Source of the DNA: Marixanthomonas sp963974425
GTDB taxonomy: Bacteria; Bacteroidota; Bacteroidia; Flavobacteriales; Flavobacteriaceae
Direction: 5' to 3'
Assembly (NCBI RefSeq): GCF_963974425.1
Contig: NZ_CAXBCK010000053.1
Location: 1-24,841 of the forward strand
Length of the DNA: 24,841 bases
The notes below the pieces were generated by a model. The model made no database searches. It was not told the DNA's origin and worked only from the letters and a program-made list of their open reading frames with translations. The first letter of the stretch is position 1. The number at the start of each line of letters is the position of its first letter. This document shows positions 15,959 to 23,705 of the stretch, in pieces. A program made the translations under genes and the position numbers.

Positions 15959-16381
15959 ATGATGATGACCCAACCACCACCAAAGCTTGTTTTATATCAA
16001 AAATTAGGCGAACTCTTTTACGCAATAGCAGCAGCCGATAAAGTAATTAGAAAGGCTGAAATCGATACTCTAAGCAATTTAGTGAAGACCCACTGGAAAA
16101 ATCTAGATGCTCTAGAAGATGAGTTCCATAGTGATGCATCTTACCAGATAGAAATTGTCTTCGATTGGCTGGATGACAAACAAGTGAACCCAGATGAATG
16201 TTTTGAAGATTTCAAGGACTTCAAAAAAGAACACCCAAATCTGTTCACAACAACTATTAAAAAACTTATTTGGAAAACAGCAGATGCTATCGCCTCATCT
16301 TTTGCCGGAAAAAATAAATCCGAACTTATTATGCTGGCAAAATTAAAAATGTTGCTTCAAGAAAACAATAAACATATTTAA
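15959..16381 (+). CDS. TerB-like helical protein
   Basis: 140 residues from the first of three consecutive ATGs at 15959. A longer frame from 15890 exists, but the promoter elements lie inside it, so that N-terminus (MKPDLYHLINSF...) is unlikely to be made. LGELFYAIAAADKVIRKAEIDTLSNLV resembles the first helices of TerB-fold proteins (ALLAVAAAD-G-I-x-x-x-E pattern), which bind metal in some members. The rest is helical and acidic in the middle (LDDKQVNPDECFEDFKDF). No signal peptide. It is 3 nt before the lipoprotein gene. Function unknown; the TerB resemblance is moderate. Confidence 0.75.
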   Translation: MMMTQPPPKLVLYQKLGELFYAIAAADKVIRKAEIDTLSNLVKTHWKNLDALEDEFHSDASYQIEIVFDWLDDKQVNPDECFEDFKDFKKEHPNLFTTTIKKLIWKTADAIASSFAGKNKSELIMLAKLKMLLQENNKHI

Positions 16382-16384
16382 ACT

Positions 16385-17254
16385 ATGCGTATTCTATTTT
16401 TTTATTTATCGATTTTTCTACTGTTTGCCTGCAAAAACGAACCCAAGCAAACAAAACCAGAAAAAGACGCTGATTTGGTTGAAACGACCAAAGACACCAT
16501 ATTGACCAATCGTGAAGATATTGAGTTAAAAAAACAGCAGTCCATTATCCTTAAACAGGAAACCCTAAAGTCTAAACCTGATGAAAAGTTTAAACTTCAA
16601 GAGCTTATTATCACGAAAAGTTTTAAAAAAGAAGCTGACCTATACACCTTAGATTTTAACTACCCTCTATTAAATGAAAAAATAAAGGCAAGTTATGCTA
16701 ACTTCAGTGAATACATCAATGATTATTATGTAGACATTACAGGTGTTGAAGCCGGCATCCTTGAAGACGCAGAACTTATTTGCGACACGATTGCCACAAA
16801 CCGATTTCAAGAGAAACGCATCATTGATTATAAAATAAATAGCATCAATGACAAACTAATAAGCGTGCTATTTTACAAAGAAAACTTTTATGGACGAACC
16901 TTGCACCCTTCATATTCTTTCGATTGTGTAAATTTTGATTTGGAACAATCTGTATTTATGAATTATGAAGACTTTTTTGTAGGAGGCAGTGAAGAAGAGC
17001 TACGAGAAATTTTAAATAATCTTTTAGTTGAAAAAATAAACGCTGGTGATGTATATTATGATTGTTGGGAAATCACGTCTGATGATTTTTTTACGTATAA
17101 AAACAATTTTGTGGTAAACGATACATATATAGAATACTATTTTGACGACTGTGTTATCTGTCCTTCCTATACTGGTAGCTATTCTATAAAAATTCCGTTG
17201 GAACGCTTAATGCCAATACTCCGTAAAAGCAAACGAAACCCATTGTTTGGATAA
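16385..17254 (+). CDS. RsiV-like (DUF3298-type) lipoprotein
   Basis: 289 residues. Lipobox LFAC (C16), a charged linker (17-75), then a domain with YPLLNEKIKASYANFSEYI and, at the C-terminal end, VICPSYTGSYSIKIPLERL, typical of the DUF4163/DUF3298 (RsiV-like) proteins, where an aromatic-rich strand and a C-terminal wing form a lysozyme- or ligand-binding surface in some members. It is probably an envelope lipoprotein facing the periplasm. It lies 3 nt after the TerB-like gene and 39 nt before the thioredoxin reading frame. No sigma factor is adjacent, so an anti-sigma role is not supported. Confidence 0.78.
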   Translation: MRILFFYLSIFLLFACKNEPKQTKPEKDADLVETTKDTILTNREDIELKKQQSIILKQETLKSKPDEKFKLQELIITKSFKKEADLYTLDFNYPLLNEKIKASYANFSEYINDYYVDITGVEAGILEDAELICDTIATNRFQEKRIIDYKINSINDKLISVLFYKENFYGRTLHPSYSFDCVNFDLEQSVFMNYEDFFVGGSEEELREILNNLLVEKINAGDVYYDCWEITSDDFFTYKNNFVVNDTYIEYYFDDCVICPSYTGSYSIKIPLERLMPILRKSKRNPLFG

Positions 17255-17293
17255 GTAAATTTTGGTATCTTAAACTGTATTAAAATTAAAATA

Positions 17294-17593
17294 ATGAAAA
17301 GTAATTTTAACTCAATTATTGATTCTGAAACCCTTGTACTCATAGACTTTTATGCAGATTGGTGCGGTCCATGTAAGTCGTTGGCACCCATATTAAAACA
17401 AGTTAAAGATGAATTGGGCGATGCTATTAAAATAGTAAAGATAGACGTAGATAAAAATCAGCCTTTGGCTGCCCAATACTAAGTGCGTGGCGTACCTACC
17501 ATGATCCTTTTTAAAAACGGAAAACAACTATGGCGGCAAAGCGGTGTATTGCAAAAAAATGACCTTGTCAATATAATCAATCAGCACAATTAA
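17294..17593 (+). pseudogene. Thioredoxin with in-frame TAA at codon 63
   Basis: The reading frame holds a full small thioredoxin of 99 residues interrupted by one TAA (17480-17482). Before it: IDFYADWCGPCKSLAPIL with the W23-C24-G25-P26-C27 active site. After it the same frame continues with VRGVPTMILFKNGKQLW, keeping the cis-Pro loop (G66-V67-P68-T69) and the C-terminal helix to a natural TAA at 17591-17593. Thioredoxins have Gln or Lys at codon 63, so a single change (CAA or AAA to TAA) explains it. The lack of other damage means a very recent mutation, a sequencing error, or readthrough. The final TAA overlaps the deoC ATG (TAATG), which suggests translational coupling. Confidence 0.85.
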
Positions 17594-18231
17594 TGGACTT
17601 AAATCAATACATAGACCATACCTTATTAAAAGCCACTGCTACTGTAAGCGACATAAAAAAGTTATGTGATGAAGCAAAAGAACACAGTTTTAAAGCAGTT
17701 TGTGTTAACAGTTGTTATGTGTATTTGGCAGCAAACGAATTAAAAAATCACCCAACTCTAGTTCCAGCTGTTGTAGGGTTTCCTTTGGGGGCTATGGCAA
17801 CAGCAAGCAAAGTGGCAGATGCAAAAAAATGCATAGAAGATGGAGCAGATGAAATTGATATGGTTATCAACATCGGGTTTTTAAAAAGTGGCTTACATAA
17901 ACGTGTTGAAGAAGATATTTCCGAAGTAAAAAAAGCAATTGGCGATCATACTTTAAAAGTAATTTTGGAGACCTGTTATTTAACCGATGAAGAAATCACT
18001 CTGTCCAGTACCATCGCCGTAAAAGCTAGTGCCGATTATGTGAAAACCTCAACCGGTTTCGGAACTGGAAACGCTACATCAAACTCCGTTAAACTGATGA
18101 AAGATGCTGTTGGCGAAAAAGCAAAAATAAAAGCATCAGGAGGTATCCGAGATAATAGAACAGCCGCACACTATATCAATATGGGAGTCCAGCGTATCGG
18201 TACTTCATCTGGAGTGGCAATTGTAACATAA
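17593..18231 (+). CDS. deoC: Deoxyribose-phosphate aldolase
   Basis: 212 residues, the usual short bacterial form. Cleaves 2-deoxyribose-5-phosphate to glyceraldehyde-3-phosphate and acetaldehyde. The Schiff-base Lys is K151 (VKTSTGFG), with D89 (DEIDMVINIG) and K180 (KASGGIRD) completing the active site. It starts inside the stop of the thioredoxin frame (TAATG) and is followed by deoD after 13 nt, so it forms a deoxynucleoside salvage pair: DeoD releases deoxyribose-1-phosphate. A mutase (DeoB) is not in the window. Confidence 0.96.
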   Translation: MDLNQYIDHTLLKATATVSDIKKLCDEAKEHSFKAVCVNSCYVYLAANELKNHPTLVPAVVGFPLGAMATASKVADAKKCIEDGADEIDMVINIGFLKSGLHKRVEEDISEVKKAIGDHTLKVILETCYLTDEEITLSSTIAVKASADYVKTSTGFGTGNATSNSVKLMKDAVGEKAKIKASGGIRDNRTAAHYINMGVQRIGTSSGVAIVT

Positions 18232-18244
18232 ACTACAGAAACCA

Positions 18245-18943
18245 ATGAGCATTCATATTAACGCAAAATTAGGTGAAGTAGCCGAAACCGTATTATTGCC
18301 CGGTGATCCACTAAGAGCTAAATGGATAGCCAAAACCTTTTTAAATGATGTGTTGTGTTATAATGAAGTTCGTGGAATGTTTGGCTACACAGGAACCTAT
18401 AGTAACCAAAGGGTTTCTGTTCAGGGTACGGGAATGGGGATTCCTTCTGCCTTAATTTATTGTAATGAGCTAATAGAGGATTTTGGCGTTAAAAAACTGA
18501 TACGCGTTGGTAGTGCAGGTTCCTACCAACCAGACATAAAGTTGCATGATATTGTAATTGCAATGGCGGCATCTTCTACTTCAGGTATTAACAATTCGCG
18601 GTTTGTAAATGCCGATTATTCACCTACGGCAGATTTTGATCTGTTTATGAAGGCAGCAACTTATTCAAAAAATAATAATATTCCTATAAAAGCCGGCAAT
18701 GTACTATCGGCCGATGAATTTTATGGTGATGATGTAAACCATTATAAACAATGGGCAGATTATGGAGTGTTTTGTGTTGAAATGGAAGCCGCTGGTATTT
18801 ATACCATTGCTGCAAAATATAAGGTACAAGCTTTGGCTATTTTGACCATTTCAGATTCATTGGTTTCAAAAAAGGAAATTTCTTCAGCAGAACGGGAACA
18901 TACATTTACTACTATGGTAGAGATAGCACTGAATATAGTTTAG
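18245..18943 (+). CDS. deoD: Purine-nucleoside phosphorylase, DeoD type
   Basis: 232 residues; phosphorolysis of purine (deoxy)nucleosides. Family landmarks: H4, G20-D-P-L-R24 (phosphate), R43, R87-V-G-S90-A-G, VEMEA (E179, E181) for ribose, and S203-D204 for the base. This fits the hexameric E. coli-type enzyme. It is the second gene of the deo pair, and the stop overlaps by 4 nt the stop of the convergent TauE/SafE gene. Confidence 0.95.
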   Translation: MSIHINAKLGEVAETVLLPGDPLRAKWIAKTFLNDVLCYNEVRGMFGYTGTYSNQRVSVQGTGMGIPSALIYCNELIEDFGVKKLIRVGSAGSYQPDIKLHDIVIAMAASSTSGINNSRFVNADYSPTADFDLFMKAATYSKNNNIPIKAGNVLSADEFYGDDVNHYKQWADYGVFCVEMEAAGIYTIAAKYKVQALAILTISDSLVSKKEISSAEREHTFTTMVEIALNIV

Positions 18944-19686
18944 TTTATACTAACCGGATAAAAAACCGATAACAAAGTTGTTATCCCTATGATTAGAATA
19001 AGTAGTAACACAATATGGTTAAACTGCTTTTGTGAAACTCGGTTTAAGATCTTTTTTCCTATCCAAGTACCAAAAATGCTCACAACTATTAAAATAGGTA
19101 TGAGATACAAATCATGGTTATGTATATAGCCATTAAAATAGTAGATTATGGTGCGGCTAAAATCAACACCTAAATCGATTATTGCTGAAGTAGCAATAAA
19201 CACATCCTTTTTCATTTTAAATGCAGCCAGTGTAATTCCTCTTATCGCTCCGCCCGTTCCCAATATTCCCGCACTAAAACCAGAAAGAGCACCACCTACT
19301 ACTGCATTTTTAGGAGAAGCATTCAGTTTTAGTTTTTTAAAAATTAAAAACAATAAGCTTAATCCTATCAAAAAAACAGCAAGAATTAGGGTTAAAATTT
19401 CAGCGTTGAAATATTTACTGAAAAAAGCACCTACTGAAACAAAAATTACCGCAGGTAAACCCAATTGAAAGATTAATTTTTTATCAATCCCTTTTCTGAA
19501 AAGAGCAATTTTTGAAACGTTACTAGAAAGATGAAATAAGGCCGTAATGCCCAAAACAGATTGAAAATCCAGGAAGAAATTAGCGATAGGCACAAAAAAC
19601 ACAGAAGAACCAAAGCCGCCAACAGTACCCAAAATTTCTGCGAGTATAGATAAAACTATAAAAATGGGCAGGTAGCGACTTAGCAT
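18940..19686 (-). CDS. TauE/SafE family permease
   Basis: 248 residues with about eight hydrophobic segments. GTVGGFGSSVFFVPIANFFL near the N-terminus and GFSAGILGTGGAIRGITL in the middle are the paired glycine-rich repeats of the TauE/SafE family (DUF81), which move sulfite, organosulfonates or other anions. The substrate cannot be told from sequence. It overlaps deoD at the 3' end (convergent) and follows the hpf-usp operon after a terminator, so it is probably a separate unit; no box was seen upstream. Confidence 0.9.
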   Translation of the reverse strand: MLSRYLPIFIVLSILAEILGTVGGFGSSVFFVPIANFFLDFQSVLGITALFHLSSNVSKIALFRKGIDKKLIFQLGLPAVIFVSVGAFFSKYFNAEILTLILAVFLIGLSLLFLIFKKLKLNASPKNAVVGGALSGFSAGILGTGGAIRGITLAAFKMKKDVFIATSAIIDLGVDFSRTIIYYFNGYIHNHDLYLIPILIVVSIFGTWIGKKILNRVSQKQFNHIVLLLILIIGITTLLSVFYPVSIN

Positions 19687-19701
19687 ATTTTGTATATGTA
19701 A

Positions 19702-19727
19702 AAAGGAAAAGTTTCAACTTTTCCTTT
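19702..19727 (-). terminator. Intrinsic terminator of the hpf-usp operon
   Basis: AAAGGAAAAGT (19702-19712) and ACTTTTCCTTT (19717-19727) form an 11-bp stem with a 4-nt loop. On the minus strand the stem ends in a run of five T residues. It lies 17 nt past the USP stop and 15 nt before the TauE/SafE start. Confidence 0.8.
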
Positions 19728-19744
19728 ATTTAAAGCTATCAATT

Positions 19745-20581
19745 CTAAATTTTAAAAGTAATCACAGGTACTTTGCTATGATTTACCACATCTTCGCCAA
19801 TACTTCCTGAAAAAAAATGAGCTAGACCACGGCGCCCGTGGGTAGGTATTGCAATTACATCTGCTTTAACTCTATTACTGTAGTTAAAAATGCCACTTTC
19901 TACTGTGTAAGAATTTTGAAAAGCGACATTATTGATAGTGTGTGCATCGTCCAATTTACTTTTACTTAAAAAATTGACGATTCGCTCTTCAATTTCATAG
20001 GTGCTTTTAAATTCTTCGGCAGGTAAATGCACATACAATAACTTTACGTCGGCATCAAATGTTTGAAAAAATTTCATAGCCTTATAATAGGCAGGTAGGT
20101 TTTCATCTTTAAAATCACTGGCAAAAACTACTTTGTTTATTTTAAAGTTCTCTTGATCATCTTTTATAACCAATACCGGAGTTTCAGATGTACGCACTAC
20201 TTTTTCGGTATTGCTACCCACAAAAACTTCATTCCATCCTGTGCAGCCATTAGATCCCATAACAATTAAGTCACAACTAAATTCTTTAGCTAAGGCACCA
20301 AGCTCTGTAAAAACCTTATAGTTTTGTACTGTAGTTTGTACTTTAATACCGTCTAAAAAACTTTTATCTAAATATTCCTCAAAACGTTTTTCAGCTAGTT
20401 TCATATAATACAGTGCTTCCATCACTTCACGGGATTCATCTCTATTTACAACCGCTTCAGTAAGGCCTAACATATGCACAACAACTAATTCTCCATTATG
20501 TTTTTTTGCGATTTCTGCTGCTGCTTTTAGGGCATAATCTGCGTGTTTTGAAAAATCTGTCGATACTAATATTTTTTTCAT
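19745..20581 (-). CDS. Universal stress protein, two UspA domains, paired with hpf
   Basis: 278 residues. MKKILVSTDFSKHADYAL opens the first UspA domain; ATP-binding pattern GSNGCTGWNEVFVGS. Unlike the other five USPs, the second domain keeps a glycine motif (PTHGRRGLAHFFSGS), so it is less degenerate and may bind nucleotide in both halves or fold as a tighter pair. It starts 21 nt after hpf and shares that promoter, linking it to ribosome hibernation. Confidence 0.9.
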   Translation of the reverse strand: MKKILVSTDFSKHADYALKAAAEIAKKHNGELVVVHMLGLTEAVVNRDESREVMEALYYMKLAEKRFEEYLDKSFLDGIKVQTTVQNYKVFTELGALAKEFSCDLIVMGSNGCTGWNEVFVGSNTEKVVRTSETPVLVIKDDQENFKINKVVFASDFKDENLPAYYKAMKFFQTFDADVKLLYVHLPAEEFKSTYEIEERIVNFLSKSKLDDAHTINNVAFQNSYTVESGIFNYSNRVKADVIAIPTHGRRGLAHFFSGSIGEDVVNHSKVPVITFKI

Positions 20582-20602
20582 AATAATGTTCTTTACTTTT
20601 TT

Positions 20603-20902
20603 TTATTTTGCCGTAAATAGTGAATGGCGTTTTTCGAGTTGTCGTTTTAAGTCACGAATAGTTTCCTTTAATGCCGATTCATAATAGCTACTAGTCGAAC
20701 TTGCAAAAATACTAGGCCCTGGAGCACTAAGCTCAATTTCGCAGATACAATCCATTCCTGATTTATCTTGTCCTTTTTTAAAAAATACTTCGGCACGGAT
20801 TAACCAATCATACTTTCTTGCAAGTTTATTGAGCTTTTTTGTTAGGTACTTATTTAACGCTTCACTAGCTTCCATTTTGACATATTGAACGTTAATTTCC
20901 AT
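20603..20902 (-). CDS. hpf: Ribosome hibernation-promoting factor, short form
   Basis: 99 residues; matches the single-domain HPF/YfiA (RaiA) family. Begins MEINVQYVKMEASEALNKYL, with an amphipathic basic helix (KKLNKLARKY) and a closing helix ALKETIRDLKRQLEKR. It binds the 30S subunit at the mRNA/tRNA channel and stops translation in stationary phase or stress. It is first in the hpf-usp operon; the promoter at 20925-20968 has the shared box with the same 12-bp core as the nos promoter. Confidence 0.92.
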   Translation of the reverse strand: MEINVQYVKMEASEALNKYLTKKLNKLARKYDWLIRAEVFFKKGQDKSGMDCICEIELSAPGPSIFASSTSSYYESALKETIRDLKRQLEKRHSLFTAK

Positions 20903-20924
20903 AGGTTTAGGCTTTAATTTTTTT

Positions 20925-20968
20925 CAAATATAAATTGAAACCATATAAAAAAATATGACTTTTATCAA
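20925..20968 (-). promoter_or_regulatory. hpf-usp promoter with CRP/FNR-like box
   Basis: Minus strand: box TTGATAAAAGTCAT (20955-20968), 22 nt, then TATATTTG (20925-20932), a perfect TAnnTTTG, 22 nt before the hpf ATG. Thirteen of 14 box bases equal the nos box. Confidence 0.78.
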
Positions 20969-20975
20969 TCTAGTA

Positions 20976-21312
20976 TGAAAAAAGAAAACAAAGTCATGGA
21001 ACCTCTTGAAAGAAATTGTAGAGGGTTGCTCCCGAACCCAAATAAAAACATTCGAACTCTCTGGGGTTTTTATTGTAAAATGTTAAAGTTTTGAAAAATA
21101 TTGCATCCTTTCTCCTCACAAAAAAACTCCTTTATAAATTTCATTTTTTAACATTTTAAAAAATAATATTCAAAATTTTCGTTGTAAATATATGATAATC
21201 AGTGTTTTAAAGATTTGGTGCATTATTCGGTGTGTATTATCAATATTTTTATATGTAAAGCGCTTATTATCAGAGAATAAGACATAAAAGGATAGTTCCT
21301 CTTTCTCCGCAA
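20976..21312. other. Gene-free stretch with several small inverted repeats
   Basis: No open frame of note. Three short stems lie close together: AACCTCT/AGAGGGTT (21000-21006, 21020-21027), GGGTT/AACCC (21023-21027, 21035-21039) and AATAAAAAC/GTTTTTATT (21041-21049, 21066-21074); the first two exclude each other. A further CTTATT/AATAAG stem lies near 21263-21281. A structured RNA or old degraded sequence is possible; no known RNA family was recognised. A tRNA was considered and rejected. Confidence 0.3.
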
Positions 21313-21345
21313 AAAGCCCCGTTATCAAAATGATAACGGGGCTTT
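21313..21345 (-). terminator. Strong intrinsic terminator of the gdhA operon
   Basis: A perfect 15-bp stem (AAAGCCCCGTTATCA, 21313-21327; TGATAACGGGGCTTT, 21331-21345) with a 3-nt loop. The minus-strand transcript ends in a run of five T residues, so it best serves the operon ending at 21425; it could also stop plus-strand transcripts from the gene-free stretch. Confidence 0.88.
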
Positions 21346-21424
21346 ATTATTATATTTGAATTGGATGGGGCTTATTTTTATTTTGCTGCTTTATTTTCCA
21401 TTGAAACTTCCTCCCTCTTTAACT

Positions 21425-21838
21425 TTAGGATTTTGAGCTAATTAATGTGAAGCTTCCTTGAACTTTATCAAAAAACTCATCTTTTAATCGTCTGTACTTA
21501 TCCAAATGATACAAATAGCTTTTCCTATAAGCTTCATGCTCCTTTATAAAGGTCATATCACAATTCATATCTTCACACTCGGCAATATCAATTCTAGAGT
21601 TACTGTAGTTGAGCAAGGCATTTAGTAATGTTTCATTCTCAGCTTTTTTCTTCTGAAGTCGCTGAAAAACACTTTCGTCCTCCAGTTTATCATTAATGGT
21701 GCACATACTCACTAGGTTATTCACTTCTTTCCCAATATATTTCAAATGATTAATCCAGTTATCCAATTCAATAGTGTTTATTTTATGAGTCACATCCACA
21801 TCATTGTCATGTTCATATATTTCAGTATTTAATTCCAT
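21425..21838 (-). CDS. Unknown helical protein in the gdhA operon
   Basis: 137 residues, no signal or membrane segment, not recognised. Largely helical by composition: IELDNWINHLKYIGKEVNNLVSM, then an RLQKKKAENETLLNALLN helix, a short segment with two cysteines (AECEDMNCDM), and a final helix HLDKYRRLKDEFFDKV. It lies 10 nt after the GreA/Rnk-like gene, so it is co-transcribed, and is followed by the terminator at 21313. A link to transcription elongation or stress is only a guess from its neighbour. Confidence 0.68.
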   Translation of the reverse strand: MELNTEIYEHDNDVDVTHKINTIELDNWINHLKYIGKEVNNLVSMCTINDKLEDESVFQRLQKKKAENETLLNALLNYSNSRIDIAECEDMNCDMTFIKEHEAYRKSYLYHLDKYRRLKDEFFDKVQGSFTLISSKS

Positions 21839-21848
21839 TGTTTTTAAT

Positions 21849-22268
21849 TTAAACAGTTACATCTTTCCTTTTATCACTTTCTACTTGAGCAACGGCAACA
21901 ATTTTTAACTCCTGTTTTCCTGTTGGAAAATCCCAAATTACGGTATCGCCTTCTGAATAACCGAAGAGTGCTGACCCCATTGGGGTGAGAAATGAAATTT
22001 TATTTTGCTTCAAATCTCTTTCTGTTGGAGTTACCACTTGCAAGGTACGCTCCCAGCCTTTTTCTGAAGCAACCGTAACCATGCTATTAAAGCGAATAAT
22101 CTCTTTAGGCATATCTTTTTCATCTACTATTTGGGCATTTTGCAACTCTTCACTGAATTTTTGCAATGATTGCTTTGTGTCAAATTCTTTGGCATAGCCT
22201 GAAATATTGATGATCCGCTTTAAATACACATATTCCTTTTTCTCAATAATAATACTTCCGTACTTCAT
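21849..22268 (-). CDS. GreA/GreB C-terminal domain protein, Rnk-like
   Basis: 139 residues. The C-terminal half (about 60-135) is the FKBP-like C-terminal domain of GreA/GreB: NSMVTVAS, TPMGSALFGYSEGDTVIWDFPTG is the classic S-P-x-G-x-A-L-x-G-x-x-x-G-D-x-V pattern. The N-terminal part is too short for the GreA coiled coil, so it resembles Rnk, which binds RNA polymerase without cleavage activity. 23 nt after gdhA; 10 nt before the next gene. Probably tunes transcription; target unknown. Confidence 0.82.
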   Translation of the reverse strand: MKYGSIIIEKKEYVYLKRIINISGYAKEFDTKQSLQKFSEELQNAQIVDEKDMPKEIIRFNSMVTVASEKGWERTLQVVTPTERDLKQNKISFLTPMGSALFGYSEGDTVIWDFPTGKQELKIVAVAQVESDKRKDVTV

Positions 22269-22291
22269 TTCTCTTTCATTTAATTAAACAA

Positions 22292-23590
22292 TTATGGGAA
22301 AATACCTCGCTCTACGTAGGCTTTTTCAATTCGCTGAATAGCTAAGCAATAAGCAGCGGTACGCATGTCCATAGATTCTCGTTCAGAATATTCAAAAACT
22401 TTACTGAAGGATTCCTTCATCTTTTTGTCAAGCTTGGCCATTACTTCGTCTAATTGCCACAACTCTCCATTTCTGTTTTGCAACCATTCAAAATAACTCC
22501 CTACAACACCTCCAGAATTACAGAGAATGTCTGGTATAATAGTTACTCCTCGTTCTAATAGTATTTTTTCACCATCTACATTGGTCGGTCCATTAGCTCC
22601 TTCGGCAATTAACTGCGCTTTGATATCTGGTGCGTTTTCTTTAGTAATTTGATTACCTAAAGCCGCAGGAATACATATCTCGCAATCCGTACTGAAAAAG
22701 TTTTTGCTGTCCATTTCATCCGCTTCAGGAAAATTACCTATGCCTCCGTTGTTGGCTTTACTATAATTAAAAAGGTCTTCAACGTTGATACCTTTTTGAT
22801 TGTGTATACTTCCAGAAGCATCTTGCACCGCTACTAATTTAGCGCCTTCTTTTTCAAGAAAATGTGCCGCCCAATAGCCTACGTTTCCAAAACCTTGAAC
22901 AATAAATCGTTTTCCATTAAGGTCCTCATCATTACGCTGTGCCCAAAATTTGATGCTTAAAAACACACCATATCCCGTTGCGCGGTCACGTCCTTCCAAT
23001 CCTCCACTTCCTGCAGGTTTTCCTGTTACTACGTGTTGGTTTGCAGAACGTTCTGCCGGTGGTCGTGTACTCATATAGGTGTCTGCCATCCACGCCATAG
23101 TCTGGCTGTTGGTGTTTACATCGGGGGCAGGAATATCATGTTCAGGCCCTATGTTATCTGCTAAGGCAAAAGTAAATCTACGCGTAATACGTTCTAGTTC
23201 ACTTTTTGAATACTTTTTAGGATCTAACTGAATCCCTCCTTTACCACCTCCATAAGGCAATCCAGCCAACGAGGTTTTCCACGTCATCCACATGGCCAAT
23301 GCCCTTGCGGCATCAATATCTACCGTAGGATGATACCGTAAACCTCCTTTGTATGGTCCTAATGCATTGTTATGCTGTACTCTGTATCCTGTAAATATCT
23401 CTACATCACCATTATCCATTTTCACAGGAAAATGAACCACTATTTCGTTATTAGTAATACCTAGTATTTTACGAATACTTGGGTGCAATTCTATTTTATC
23501 TGCTGCACTGTGAAACTGTTCCATTACATTTTCCATCATGCCTCGTGCAGGTTGCTTTTTTTGCTTTTTAACCTCTGATGTTGCTATCAT
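22292..23590 (-). CDS. gdhA: Glutamate dehydrogenase (Glu/Leu/Phe/Val family)
   Basis: 432 residues, typical of the roughly 420-450-residue hexameric enzymes. Substrate and catalytic lysines lie in GPYKGGLRYHP (K81), MTWKTSLAGLPYGGGKGGI (K105, K117), followed by the catalytic Asp region PAPDVNT; the NAD(P) domain begins RFIVQGFGNVGYWAAHFL. It interconverts glutamate and 2-oxoglutarate plus ammonium. Family members with this start (KKQPARGMMENVMEQFHSAA) are usually named Glu dehydrogenase in flavobacteria; coenzyme preference cannot be told. First gene of the operon ending at 21425. An inverted repeat flanks the upstream region (23612-23664). Confidence 0.93.
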   Translation of the reverse strand: MIATSEVKKQKKQPARGMMENVMEQFHSAADKIELHPSIRKILGITNNEIVVHFPVKMDNGDVEIFTGYRVQHNNALGPYKGGLRYHPTVDIDAARALAMWMTWKTSLAGLPYGGGKGGIQLDPKKYSKSELERITRRFTFALADNIGPEHDIPAPDVNTNSQTMAWMADTYMSTRPPAERSANQHVVTGKPAGSGGLEGRDRATGYGVFLSIKFWAQRNDEDLNGKRFIVQGFGNVGYWAAHFLEKEGAKLVAVQDASGSIHNQKGINVEDLFNYSKANNGGIGNFPEADEMDSKNFFSTDCEICIPAALGNQITKENAPDIKAQLIAEGANGPTNVDGEKILLERGVTIIPDILCNSGGVVGSYFEWLQNRNGELWQLDEVMAKLDKKMKESFSKVFEYSERESMDMRTAAYCLAIQRIEKAYVERGIFP

Positions 23591-23705
23591 AGCTTTTACT
23601 TTAATTTGTTTGTAAGACGTACCTAAATCATTATTTATTTTTTCTGAAAAAGGTTCCGTCTTAAAAAATTAGATTTGAGTTTATTATTCTTTATTGTTAA
23701 CCGAT

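Noticed and set aside
16385..17254. Anti-sigma factor RsiV proper
   Set aside because: No sigma factor gene adjacent and no N-terminal cytoplasmic anti-sigma domain; it is a lipoprotein.
21023..21060. tRNA-like pieces (GGGTT-7 nt-AACCC and TTCGAACTCTCTGG)
   Set aside because: A 5-bp stem with 7-nt loop recalls a T-arm, but the loop lacks TTCRANY, and no acceptor, D or anticodon stems can be drawn.
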